From NCBI GenBank assembly GCA_040902885.1, contig JBBDWK010000096.1:1-64000 (forward strand): DNA of 64,000 bases. The letters are read 5' to 3'. Below the pieces are notes generated by a model. That model worked only from the letters and a program-made list of their open reading frames with translations, did not search any database and was not told the origin of the DNA. Of the stretch, positions 23,302 to 31,778 are shown piece after piece; within the stretch, counting starts at the first letter, position 1, and the number at the start of each line of letters is the position of its first letter. The position numbers and the translations under genes were made by a program. The stretch comes from JBBDWK01 sp040902885. GTDB lineage: Bacteria; Acidobacteriota; Terriglobia; Bryobacterales; Bryobacteraceae.

Positions 23302-24216
23302 TTATCGCTTGGTGAGCGGCGTCAAAACCAGCTTCCGAAACTCCACCGGACCGTGATCTCCCTGCAGGGTGATGGGGCCAGGTTCGGATTCGTTGGGGTC
23401 CGTGGCAACCGCGGTCAGGCCTTCTACCTCAACTTTGTCCAGAATCTTCCGCCCGTTCAACACGACGGTGAGCTGGCGTCCCACCAGTCGAATGTCGAAG
23501 ATCTGCCACTCGCCAGCCGGCCGGCTTGCGTTCACTGCGGGGACCACGCGGCTGTATAACGCGCCGTTACCGTGCGAATCCGGCGGCTTTCCGTAATCTT
23601 CGAGAATCTGCACCTCGTAGCGGCCCCGGAGACCGATGCCGCTGTTGCTGCCTTTGCCCACCCGATACTCGGCGCGCAGCGCGAAGTTCCAGAATTTCTT
23701 TTCCGAAACCAGGTTGTTCGCGGCGGCGACGTTGGTCATGGCGCCGTCCTTCACCGCCCAGCCGAGCTCTCTGCCGGGTATCACGGGCAGCCAGCCGGAA
23801 AGGTCCTTTCCGTTGAAGAGCGCTACTGCTGTGCCTTCGCGCCACGACCCATCGTCCTTTTCGGCAATCTCCGGGGCGCGCACTCCTACCCATCGGAAGG
23901 TTTCCTTGCCGGTGTCCGTGACGCCTTCCATCCGGCCGTTCACCAGCCTGGCCCGATACACTTCCGATGGGCTGCGCTGCTGGCGTCCGGTGAAGCTGAA
24001 CCGCAGCTCGCCATCCTGAACCGAGAGTTGCGGAATGTCGTACATGCCGCCGCCGGGCGCGCCCACGAAGCGGCCTTTGGCGCCATCCACCTCCAGCCAC
24101 CAGGCGCGGCCGCGCGGTTCGTTGAGCACCTTGATATTCCAGCGGCCGTCAAAGCGCGCGTCCGCCGCCTCAAGGCAGCCGGTTATCAATAGAGCAATGA
24201 ATACGCTTCGTGTCAT
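23302..24216 (-). CDS. exported 3-keto-disaccharide hydrolase-like protein (DUF1080)
   Basis: A 304-residue secreted protein: Sec signal (MTRSVFIALLITGCLEA), an N-terminal beta domain (about 22-110), then the concanavalin-like DUF1080 domain starting at VALFNGKDLSGWLP and containing NSGIGLRGRYEVQILEDYG and GEWQIFDIRLVGR. DUF1080 proteins cleave 3-keto-glycosides in the oxidative disaccharide pathway, where a Gfo/Idh-type oxidoreductase makes the keto sugar. A Tat-exported Gfo/Idh protein is encoded 1.2 kb upstream on the same strand, consistent with that pathway. Confidence 0.88.
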   Translation of the reverse strand: MTRSVFIALLITGCLEAADARFDGRWNIKVLNEPRGRAWWLEVDGAKGRFVGAPGGGMYDIPQLSVQDGELRFSFTGRQQRSPSEVYRARLVNGRMEGVTDTGKETFRWVGVRAPEIAEKDDGSWREGTAVALFNGKDLSGWLPVIPGRELGWAVKDGAMTNVAAANNLVSEKKFWNFALRAEYRVGKGSNSGIGLRGRYEVQILEDYGKPPDSHGNGALYSRVVPAVNASRPAGEWQIFDIRLVGRQLTVVLNGRKILDKVEVEGLTAVATDPNESEPGPITLQGDHGPVEFRKLVLTPLTKR

Positions 24217-24287
24217 GACTTCTCATGCCCAGGGATCATTGTGATGGAACCGCATCGAAGTTGTCCACGGTTCGCCCGTTAAGAATG

Positions 24288-25397
24288 TTAAAAGTGGGCG
24301 AACTCTTCGGGCGGGGCGTCGAAATGCCCGGCGGTCACCCGGCTGCGGCCGTCCCACGACACGATGTCCGGAATGGACCCGGCGGGCAGCAGGTACGCAC
24401 AGTAGCTCGCTTGCAGACGTTGTTTCGCGGGCAGCCAGCGATATGCGGGCGCGCCGAAGAGGCTCCCGCGCTCCACCATCTTGCGGCGCGTTTCCGGCAT
24501 GGGCGAGACGCCGAACTCCATGCCGCGGGTCAGCGCTTTGCCGTTCCAGGGCGGCGCTTCCCGGCTGTGATTCTCCTCCCATATGCCAAGCCATGGAAAA
24601 TCGGCGCGGCGCCAGACGTACCCGAACAGAGTTTTGAGGCGCGGCGTAAAGGCCGCGAAAAAGGCCTGCTCCCGATGCGGGTCCATCAGATGGGCGGTAT
24701 ATCCGGCGGAAACCGGCGCATCCGAACAGACCCGCAGGTCGATGGTTCGCCCCTCAGCCGCAGGCACGTGCGGCCAGTCGAACTCCGCGCCCAGGCGCAT
24801 GGTTCCTTTACCCGCGGCGAAGTCCGTTTCATAGACTTTGGACCGCGTGGCCGGCAAGCGAAACTGGGTTTGGCCTTTCTCCAGAAACGGCGGCCCCAGG
24901 GTCGCATGCTGGGTCCAGGCGAGAGGCCGGTCAAAGGACAGCAGGTTCTCGACGACTTCAGTGAACTGCACGACACGCGACCCGGGAACCAGTGCGATGC
25001 GCCGTTCGAAGCGCAGTTGCGCCAGCGGCAGCTCCGCGCTTGCAGTCAAGCGCGATTCTTCGTCGCGAATTTCGTAGCTTGCCACGGAACCTTCGCCATG
25101 CACGGTGAGGCCCGCCGCCGCTTCGGCATCGGAAGGTCCGCCGAAAATGTCGAGGCAGAGATTATGGCCCATGATCCCGGCCAGCAGCCGGCTCTCCGCG
25201 TCGCTGCCGTACTCGGGATGCTTCTTTGGATCGAAACGGGAAGGCTCAATAGAGGGCCAGGGTGGGATCCAGAGAGGATTCACTTCGCTCGCCGTATCGG
25301 CAATCTCCGCCACATGCCCACCCTCGCACAGCACGGTCACGCGCAGCACGTCGTTTTGGATGGTAACGGCGCGCCGGCCGCGGAAGGTCGTCTCCAC
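24288..25397 (-). CDS. galactose-mutarotase-like sugar-binding protein
   Basis: A 369-residue cytoplasmic protein of all-beta supersandwich type, with a mutarotase-like opening (RRAVTIQNDVLRVTVLCEGGHVAEI) and mid-protein strands such as RIALVPGSRVVQFTEVVENL. Catalytic histidines of aldose 1-epimerase are not clearly placed, so it may be a related lyase or a non-catalytic relative. It sits 12 bases downstream of the Gfo/Idh gene and upstream of DUF1080, which suggests use of the same sugar. Confidence 0.65.
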   Translation of the reverse strand: METTFRGRRAVTIQNDVLRVTVLCEGGHVAEIADTASEVNPLWIPPWPSIEPSRFDPKKHPEYGSDAESRLLAGIMGHNLCLDIFGGPSDAEAAAGLTVHGEGSVASYEIRDEESRLTASAELPLAQLRFERRIALVPGSRVVQFTEVVENLLSFDRPLAWTQHATLGPPFLEKGQTQFRLPATRSKVYETDFAAGKGTMRLGAEFDWPHVPAAEGRTIDLRVCSDAPVSAGYTAHLMDPHREQAFFAAFTPRLKTLFGYVWRRADFPWLGIWEENHSREAPPWNGKALTRGMEFGVSPMPETRRKMVERGSLFGAPAYRWLPAKQRLQASYCAYLLPAGSIPDIVSWDGRSRVTAGHFDAPPEEFAHF

Positions 25398-25409
25398 CGG
25401 CGGCCCCGG

Positions 25410-26807
25410 CTAACCCTTCGTGGACCTTGTGGCCTCGGGCGTGCGGCCCATTTTGTCAATCTCGTTCCAATAGACGCGGCGGCCTTCGTCCATGGCTTTG
25501 TTGGCCAGTATCACGCCGGTGGCATCCATCAGGCCGACCTCGAGATCCGCCTTAGGCCGCTTGCCGTCGCGCACGGAAATCAGGAACTCCTCCATGGACA
25601 CCGTGACCGGGTTGCGGTCCTCTTCAGGAACCAGGATGCCTTTGGTGTAGAGCCAGCGTTTCGCAAACTTCAATTCCTGCTGCAGGAATGAGTCGTCTTC
25701 GTTCTGCAGGTCGCGCGAAAGCAGGATCGGCAGCGGCTTGCCGGCAGCACCCGTGGTCATTGTCGCGCCCGCCTTCCAGTTCTCCTTCTTCGCGGCGGCG
25801 GGTGTGACCTTTGGCCGCGACGGCTCCTGGAACCAAAGCGCGGTCGCCGGCTGGTCGTCCGAGCCGACGGTAATGTGGATGGTGCCTTCGGTGCCCATGA
25901 TCACTTCGCCAAACTCCTGGCGTTGCGCGAGCAGCATATCCAGGTGGGCATTGGTCTGGATCGAGCTGTACATCAGCTTCTGGCCTCCGGGATAGGCGAA
26001 GATGAGCTGGATGTTGTCATAGATGTCGCGGCCATCCTTATAAAAGTCGATGCCGCCCACTCCGCTAATCATCTCGGGATGCATCCCGAACATCCAATCG
26101 GCTACGTCTATCTGGTGCGAGGCAAGCTCGGCGGTGAGACCTCCCGAGTACTCGCGATACATCCGCCAGTTGATCTGGCGCTCCAGCTTCGGATCGTCGA
26201 CCTTGCGCCGCCAGGTTGTGTTGCGGTGCCACTGGGCGCGCACATGAGTGATCTTGCCCAGCATGCCCTGGTCGATCATCTCTTTCGCGGCCTGATAGAA
26301 CGCGCTGTACCGGCGCTGCAAACCGACCTGGAGAATCTGCTTGGGGCGATCGGCGCAGATGGCGCGAAGAGCGTGTACCTCCTCGGGCTTGAAGACCAGG
26401 CTCTTCTCGCAGAACACGTGCTTGCCCGCCAGCAGGACGTCCCGAGTGACCGGAAAGTGCATGTAAAGCGGGGTGGCGATCAGGACGCAGTCGATGTCCT
26501 GGCGCGAGAGCAGCTCGCGGTAGTCTCTGTACGAGGCGGGGCTGGTGCCGGCCGTCGCGACGCCCTTCTGAAGGTTCGGCTCATAGGTGTCGCACACGGC
26601 CACGCAACGCCCACCGTCCACCTGGTTCAGGTGCTTGAGCAGGTACGTGCCGCGGCTGCCCGTGCCAATGAATCCGTACTGCACCTGGCTGTTGGCGGCT
26701 CTCGCTTTCTGAAAGGCAGGAGCTCGATTGGGGATCGCCGAGGCCACGGCGGTGACGGCTCCGGCAGTTTTGACGAAATCCCGGCGGGATACATCCTGAT
26801 CGGCCAT
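25410..26807 (-). CDS. Tat-exported Gfo/Idh/MocA family oxidoreductase
   Basis: A 465-residue NAD(P)-dependent dehydrogenase-like protein. The twin-arginine signal VSRRDFVKTAGAVTAVASA (about residues 5-23) predicts export in folded form with cofactor bound. The Rossmann start GFIGTGSRGTYLLKHL and the catalytic-region CEKSLVF (variant of EKP) are present. Periplasmic members of this family oxidise the 3-OH of glycosides to 3-keto products. The start at ATG 26807 gives the clean signal; an in-frame start at 26840 adds 11 residues. Confidence 0.88.
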   Translation of the reverse strand: MADQDVSRRDFVKTAGAVTAVASAIPNRAPAFQKARAANSQVQYGFIGTGSRGTYLLKHLNQVDGGRCVAVCDTYEPNLQKGVATAGTSPASYRDYRELLSRQDIDCVLIATPLYMHFPVTRDVLLAGKHVFCEKSLVFKPEEVHALRAICADRPKQILQVGLQRRYSAFYQAAKEMIDQGMLGKITHVRAQWHRNTTWRRKVDDPKLERQINWRMYREYSGGLTAELASHQIDVADWMFGMHPEMISGVGGIDFYKDGRDIYDNIQLIFAYPGGQKLMYSSIQTNAHLDMLLAQRQEFGEVIMGTEGTIHITVGSDDQPATALWFQEPSRPKVTPAAAKKENWKAGATMTTGAAGKPLPILLSRDLQNEDDSFLQQELKFAKRWLYTKGILVPEEDRNPVTVSMEEFLISVRDGKRPKADLEVGLMDATGVILANKAMDEGRRVYWNEIDKMGRTPEATRSTKG

Positions 26808-26945
26808 GATTAGAACGTCCTTGGTTGTAAAGTCACCCAAATTGTATCACGCGGCCTACGGAAGCCGTGATAAAGTAAACCTCCATGCGGCAGCTGTCCA
26901 CGCGGGGAAACGCGTGGATGGCGCGCTGCAATAAACTGGAAGCAA

Positions 26946-28019
26946 ATGAGAAAACTTCTCGCCGCTTTAGGGCTCTGTTGCGCCGCCTTCGCGCAGACCC
27001 TGTCCATCGAAGAGTACGAGCCGAAGTCCACGCTCGTGGTGCCGGGGCAGCCGGTCACGCGCGCCAAATTCCCGTTCATCGACGTGCACAATCACCAGCG
27101 CAACATGGGGCGGGATCGCCTGGACAAACTCGTCAAGGACATGGACGGCATCAACCTCCAGATCCTGGTCAACCTGAGCGGGGGCTACGGGGATCGCCTG
27201 AAAAGCGCCGTCGAGACCATGAAGGGCGCTTATCCGAAGCGATTCGCGGTGTTCGCGAACATCGACTTTAACGGCCTCGACGAACCTGGATACAGCGAGC
27301 GCGCGGCGGCCCAGTTCGAGCAGGACGTGAAGAACGGCGCCCAGGGCCTGAAGATTTTCAAAAACTTCGGCATGGATCTGAAGGACAGTAAGGGACAGCG
27401 CGTCCACGTGGACGACTCGCGCTTCGACAAGATCTTTCAGATGTGCGCGAAGTACAAAGTGCCGGTGCTGATCCACACGGGAGAGCCGGCCGCCTTTTTC
27501 CAGCCGCACGACCGCTTCAACGAGCGGTGGCTGGAGCTGAAGCAGTACCCTTCCCGCGCGCGCCCGCCGGAGCGCTACCCGAGTTGGGAGACGCTGATGA
27601 CTGAGCAGCGCAATCTTTTCGCGCGGCACCCTGGAGCTAACTTCATCAACGCCCATCTCGGCTGGCTGGGCGGCAACCTGGGAGAACTGGGACGCCAGAT
27701 GGACAAACTTCCCAACGTGTACACGGAGATCGGCGCCGTCCTGGCGGAGCTGGGCCGCCAGCCACGCTTCGCGAAGCAGTGGTTCATCAAATATCAGGAT
27801 CGGGTGCTGTTTGGTAAGGATACGTGGGCGCCCGATGAATATCACTATTACTTCCGCGTGCTCGAGAGCGCCGACGAGTACTTCGACTACTACCGCAAAC
27901 GCCACGCCTTCTGGAAAATGTACGGCCTGGATCTTCCGGACGACGTTCTGAAGAAGCTCTACTTCAAGAACGCGCTGCGTATTGTTCCGGGGTTGGACGC
28001 AGCGCCATTTCCCAAGTAG
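26946..28019 (+). CDS. exported amidohydrolase-family TIM-barrel protein
   Basis: A 357-residue amidohydrolase_2-type protein with a short Sec signal (MRKLLAALGLCCAAFA). Metal-site segments follow in order: FIDVHNHQ (HxH, about residue 45), VLIHTGEP, NAHLGWLGG and the catalytic aspartate region FGKDTW near 298. Family members hydrolyse or decarboxylate small cyclic and aromatic acids, and the substrate here is not predictable. It opens a plus-strand group divergent from the Gfo/Idh gene. Confidence 0.85.
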   Translation: MRKLLAALGLCCAAFAQTLSIEEYEPKSTLVVPGQPVTRAKFPFIDVHNHQRNMGRDRLDKLVKDMDGINLQILVNLSGGYGDRLKSAVETMKGAYPKRFAVFANIDFNGLDEPGYSERAAAQFEQDVKNGAQGLKIFKNFGMDLKDSKGQRVHVDDSRFDKIFQMCAKYKVPVLIHTGEPAAFFQPHDRFNERWLELKQYPSRARPPERYPSWETLMTEQRNLFARHPGANFINAHLGWLGGNLGELGRQMDKLPNVYTEIGAVLAELGRQPRFAKQWFIKYQDRVLFGKDTWAPDEYHYYFRVLESADEYFDYYRKRHAFWKMYGLDLPDDVLKKLYFKNALRIVPGLDAAPFPK

Positions 28020-28122
28020 CACACACAAGTAGCACACACGTACGGGCGTTGCGCGATCTGGTAGCCTTGCCCGCTCGGCCTCTCTCCATTAGAGTAAAGG
28101 GATTCGAAGGAGCAAGCCCGTT

Positions 28123-29154
28123 ATGAGCGAAGAGAAGACTTCACGGCGAGAATTCGTGGGCGGAACGGCCGTTGCCGTCTCCGTAAGTGTCCTCGCGGCA
28201 CAGGTTCTGGCGCAGACCGATGCCTCCGACAGCGGAATGCCCACCCGCGTTCTCGGCAGAACGGGCCAGCGCGTTTCCATCATCTGCCTGGGAGGGTGGC
28301 ACATCGGCGCGGTCAAAGACCAGCAGGAAGCCATCCGGATCATGCACGCGGCGCAGGACGAGGGCGTCAACTTCTTCGACAACGCCTGGGACTATCACAA
28401 CGGGGGCTCGGAGGAAGTGATGGGCAAAGCCCTGGAGATGGACGGCCGCCGCAAGAAGATCTTCCTGATGACCAAGAACTGCGAGCGCGACTACGCGGGG
28501 TCCATGAAAAATCTGGAGCAAAGTCTGAAGCGCCTCCGGACGGACTACCTGGACCTCTGGCAGTTCCACGAGATGGTTTACGACAACGACCCGGACTGGG
28601 TATTCGAGAAAGGCGGGCTGAAGGCCGCGCTCGAAGCGCGGAAGGCCGGCAAGGTGCGGTACATCGGCTTCACGGGCCACAAAGATCCGCGCATTCACCT
28701 GAAGATGCTGGCCAAGCCGCACGCCTGGGACACTGCCCAGATGCCCATCAACGTGATGGACGCGCACTACCGCAGCTTTCAGAACGAGGTGGTGCCGGTG
28801 TGTCTGAAGAACAACGTGGGCGTGATCGGCATGAAGGGGCTGGCCGGCGGCTATCCGGAGGGACGCATTCCGTCCCAGACGCGTCTCACGGTGGAGGAGT
28901 GCTTCCGTTATGCGCTCAGCGTCCCGGTGGCCTCGCAGGTGGTGGGCATTAACAGCATGGCGCACGTCAAGCAGGACGTCGCCATCTGCCGCGGCTTCAA
29001 ACCGCTGAGTCCAACCGAGAAAAAGGCGCTGGCGGCGCGGGTGAAAGACGAAGCCACCGACGGCCGGCACGAGCTGTTCAAATCCACCAAGGTCTTCGAC
29101 GGGCCGCACCATAGAAAACAGCACGGCTTCGACACTGCCGTGGCAGCGGATTGA
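28123..29154 (+). CDS. Tat-exported aldo/keto reductase
   Basis: A 343-residue NADPH-type aldo/keto reductase preceded by a twin-arginine signal (TSRREFVGG, then a hydrophobic run to about residue 31). The catalytic tetrad is visible: Asp in NFFDNAWDYHNG, Tyr in the same motif, Lys in LMTKNCER and His in QFHEM. Export of an aldo/keto reductase in a Tat-dependent way is seen in several acidobacterial and planctomycete genomes. GAAGGAG precedes the ATG. Substrate unknown. Confidence 0.88.
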   Translation: MSEEKTSRREFVGGTAVAVSVSVLAAQVLAQTDASDSGMPTRVLGRTGQRVSIICLGGWHIGAVKDQQEAIRIMHAAQDEGVNFFDNAWDYHNGGSEEVMGKALEMDGRRKKIFLMTKNCERDYAGSMKNLEQSLKRLRTDYLDLWQFHEMVYDNDPDWVFEKGGLKAALEARKAGKVRYIGFTGHKDPRIHLKMLAKPHAWDTAQMPINVMDAHYRSFQNEVVPVCLKNNVGVIGMKGLAGGYPEGRIPSQTRLTVEECFRYALSVPVASQVVGINSMAHVKQDVAICRGFKPLSPTEKKALAARVKDEATDGRHELFKSTKVFDGPHHRKQHGFDTAVAAD

Positions 29155-29158
29155 TGGT

Positions 29159-29500
29159 GTGGGCACTGCCATCGTTGTCGGCGGAGGCCTCGCCAGCATG
29201 GTTGTTGCCCGCGAGCTGGCGCTTCGCCGCTGGCGGGTCATTCTTCTAGAACGTTCCAAACGCCTGGGAGGGAAGGCCGGCTCCGATATCAAGGACGGAC
29301 GCCTGGTGGAGCACGGCTATCACGTTTTTCCCAAGTGGTATCCCAACGTCCGGGCCATCGTGGACCGCATCGGCGTCCGGCTAATCGATTTTGATCGCTA
29401 CCACTTCCTGCTGCCCGGCCCGCATCCTGCTGATCCCCGTAGTGGCCGTGGCGCGGGTGATCGCCTGGCTCGAAGAAGAACTCTCACCGCATCGGCCTGA
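29159..29500 (+). pseudogene. truncated FAD-dependent amine-oxidase/desaturase-like gene, N-terminal part
   Basis: From GTG 29159 the frame encodes a Rossmann FAD-binding head (AIVVGGGLASMVVARELA, then LLERSKRLGGKAGS and HGYHVFPKWYPN) typical of NAD(P)-binding desaturases and amine oxidases, which are normally over 400 residues. Homology-like sequence stops after about residue 87 (HFLLPG). The remaining 26 residues (DPRSGRGAGDRLARRR...) are an out-of-frame readthrough into another gene's tail. It follows the aldo/keto reductase by 4 bases. Confidence 0.75.
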
Positions 29501-29570
29501 CGCTTCGGACGTCCGCCGCAAGGCGACGCCGAAGCTGCAAATGGACTCGCGCCCGGCCCGCAAGCGGTAG
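29418..29570 (+). pseudogene. C-terminal remnant of an unidentified membrane protein
   Basis: In another frame from about 29418 the sequence reads a hydrophobic helix (ARILLIPVVAVARVIAWLEEEL) and a basic tail ending DSRPARKR before TAG at 29568. It has no start of its own and begins exactly where the oxidoreductase sequence stops. That is what a deletion joining the head of one gene to the tail of another would leave. The parent family is not recognised. Confidence 0.5.
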
Positions 29571-29655
29571 GTATCGTCCGCCGGACGATTCGATAAATCA
29601 CGCATGAACGCGCCGCTCAGGACCGGTTCAGCCGCAATAGTTTAGAATTTGCTTC

Positions 29656-30429
29656 GTGATGCTGATATTCGCAAACACGTCCCTCAACTTTGGCTATCCG
29701 TGGTGGCTTAGCTATGGCCACTTAATCGTAGTGGTCCCTGCTGCCTCAATATTGCTCCTCGGGTATAGGCGTAAGTGGTCCAAGTGGCCGATGCTCCTAT
29801 TGGGCGTTCTCGTTCTCTGGTCCAGTGCTGCATTTCTAGTGACGCGCTTCGCCTTCGACGTTAACGGGAGACCTTCATTGCCGACCCAAAGCTTTCTCCG
29901 TTCCGGCAAGGGCCAAGTCCTCGATATAGGGGCGGGCACGGGCAGATCGTCAATTATGGTCCTCGAATCTCGTCCTCAAGCGACTCTTGTTGCACTGGAT
30001 CTCTTCGCTGACTCCTTCGAACGGCACTTCGGACATGGCCAGAGTCCCCCGCAGAGATTGCTTGCAAACTTGAAAGCCGCGGGTGTGGAGCAACGCGCCA
30101 CTATCGAGACCGCCGACATGCGGAAGCTTCCATTCGAACCCGCTGCCTTCGATGCAGCCGTCAGCGCGTATGCGATCGATCACCTCAATCGGCAGGGGAT
30201 CAGTCAATCACTAGCCGAAGCCGCTCGGGTAGTGAAACCAGGCGGTGATTTTCTGCTGATCTTGATCGCCAACGACCCGTGGGCCAAATTCACCTTCGGG
30301 CCGCTACTCATGCATGGCGGGACTCGCGGCGCAGCATGGTGGACCGCCCGCCTCCGGGAAGCGGGTTTTCAGGTTCTTGAGGACGGAACACGTCCGATGA
30401 CTCTATACCTTCTCGCGCGGCGACAATAG
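29656..30429 (+). CDS. class I SAM methyltransferase with N-terminal membrane helices
   Basis: A 257-residue protein: two hydrophobic segments (about 15-36 and 45-65), then a methyltransferase domain with motif I VLDIGAGTGRSS (about residue 88), LDLFADSF as motif II-like acid and VVKPGGDFLLI as motif IV/V. Anchoring the enzyme to the membrane suggests a lipid or quinone substrate, by inference. Third positions are visibly poorer in G+C than in the neighbours, and the gene lies beside two gene remnants, so recent acquisition is likely. Start is GTG 29656 or ATG 29659. Confidence 0.8.
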   Translation: MMLIFANTSLNFGYPWWLSYGHLIVVVPAASILLLGYRRKWSKWPMLLLGVLVLWSSAAFLVTRFAFDVNGRPSLPTQSFLRSGKGQVLDIGAGTGRSSIMVLESRPQATLVALDLFADSFERHFGHGQSPPQRLLANLKAAGVEQRATIETADMRKLPFEPAAFDAAVSAYAIDHLNRQGISQSLAEAARVVKPGGDFLLILIANDPWAKFTFGPLLMHGGTRGAAWWTARLREAGFQVLEDGTRPMTLYLLARRQ

Positions 30430-30447
30430 GCTGTGTCCAGCAGGCCG

Positions 30448-31707
30448 CTACAGCAGCGTGCCGCTCAAGATGAGGCTGGCCGCGCTGAAGTACATGATGA
30501 GACCGGTCACGTCCACCAGGGTGGCCACGAACGGCGCGGAAGCCGTGGCTGGATCCAGCCCGAACCGGCGCAACAGAAACGGCAACATCGACCCCGCAAT
30601 GGTTCCAAACAGCACAACCCCGAGCAGAGTGATGGCTACGGTGAGCGCGATGAGCACGGCGTGCTCGCCGTAGATGTCTCCAATGGCCTGCCAGAGCAGA
30701 ATCCGGGTCAATCCGATCAACCCGAGTAAGGATCCCAGCGCCAGACCGGTTGCCAGCTCGCGGCGAATCACGCGCCACCAGTCGCGCAACCGCAATTCTC
30801 CCATGGCCATCGCCCGGATCACGAGGGTGGCCGCCTGCGAGCCCGAATTGCCGCCGCTGCTGATGATGAGCGGAATGAACAGCGCCAGGACCACCGCGCG
30901 CGCGATCTCCTCCTCGAAATAGCCCAGGGCGGTGGCGGTCAGCATCTCGCCCAGAAAGAGGACAGTGAGCCACCCTCCGCGCTTCTTGATCATTTGCCGG
31001 AAGCCGACATCGAGATAGGGAGCGTCAAGGGCCTCGCTGCCGCCGATCTTCTGAATGTCCTCGCTGGCCTCTTCCCGGACCACGTCCACGATATCGTCGA
31101 GGGTGACGATGCCCTTCATGCGGCCCTCGCCGTCCACTACGGGAATGGCGAGAAGGTGGTGGTCGGCGAACAACTTGGCTACGGCTTCCTGGTCCATCTC
31201 CTCCTGGACGGCAATGAAGCTGGTGCGCATCACGTCGCGCACGAGCTTCTCTTTGCCGGCCGCGAACAGATCGCGGAAGGTGACCACGCCGAGGATGCGC
31301 TGATCGGCGTCGAGCGCATAGGCGTAATAGATGGTTTCCACGTCGCCAATCTGCCGCCGCAGGTAGCTGATGGCCTCGTCGGCGGTCATGTCGGGGCGGA
31401 CGCGCGCGAAGCGGGGGCTCATTAGACCGCCGGCCGCGTCCTCCTTATAGGCCAGCAGGGCGCTGACCTCGCGGCGGCTGGACTCGTCGAGCAGGTCCAG
31501 CAGATTCGCGTGCTCTTCCGGCGGCGCTTCCTGCAAGAGATCGGCGGCATCGTCGGGCGCCAGGGCGCGAAACCAGATCCGGCCTTCGCCGGGAGGCAGC
31601 GTGAGAATCACGTCGGCCTGCTCCCGTGCGCTCAACTCTTCGAAAAAAGCGCCGGCTTCGTCCGGAGGCAAAGACTGAAACGCTTCACGCCGCTCTTCGC
31701 GGCTCAT
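30448..31707 (-). CDS. mgtE: MgtE-type magnesium transporter
   Basis: A 419-residue Mg2+ channel/transporter. The acidic N-domain (about 1-120) is followed by a CBS pair (about 125-250, with ILGVVTFRDLF and MKGIVTLDDIVDVV), the plug helix and a five-helix membrane domain holding PLIISSGGNSGSQ, the conserved pore segment. CBS and N-domains close the pore when cytosolic Mg2+ is high. It is slightly shorter than typical (about 450). It converges with the methyltransferase and is divergent from GH15 across 71 bases. Confidence 0.93.
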   Translation of the reverse strand: MSREERREAFQSLPPDEAGAFFEELSAREQADVILTLPPGEGRIWFRALAPDDAADLLQEAPPEEHANLLDLLDESSRREVSALLAYKEDAAGGLMSPRFARVRPDMTADEAISYLRRQIGDVETIYYAYALDADQRILGVVTFRDLFAAGKEKLVRDVMRTSFIAVQEEMDQEAVAKLFADHHLLAIPVVDGEGRMKGIVTLDDIVDVVREEASEDIQKIGGSEALDAPYLDVGFRQMIKKRGGWLTVLFLGEMLTATALGYFEEEIARAVVLALFIPLIISSGGNSGSQAATLVIRAMAMGELRLRDWWRVIRRELATGLALGSLLGLIGLTRILLWQAIGDIYGEHAVLIALTVAITLLGVVLFGTIAGSMLPFLLRRFGLDPATASAPFVATLVDVTGLIMYFSAASLILSGTLL

Positions 31708-31778
31708 GGCGGGCCATTGGTCTTTAAGATCGCCTATCTGCCCGGTGCGAATGGGTTTCTCTCCTGTATCCTAAACTT

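Noticed and set aside
28015..28039. Direct repeat AGTAGCACACACA twice, overlapping the amidohydrolase stop
   Set aside because: A short tandem duplication, probably slippage. No element ends or functional context.
29574..29588. Palindrome TCGTCCG-C-CGGACGA upstream of the membrane methyltransferase
   Set aside because: A 1-base centre gives no stable hairpin, and no regulator is near. It could be chance in G+C-rich DNA.
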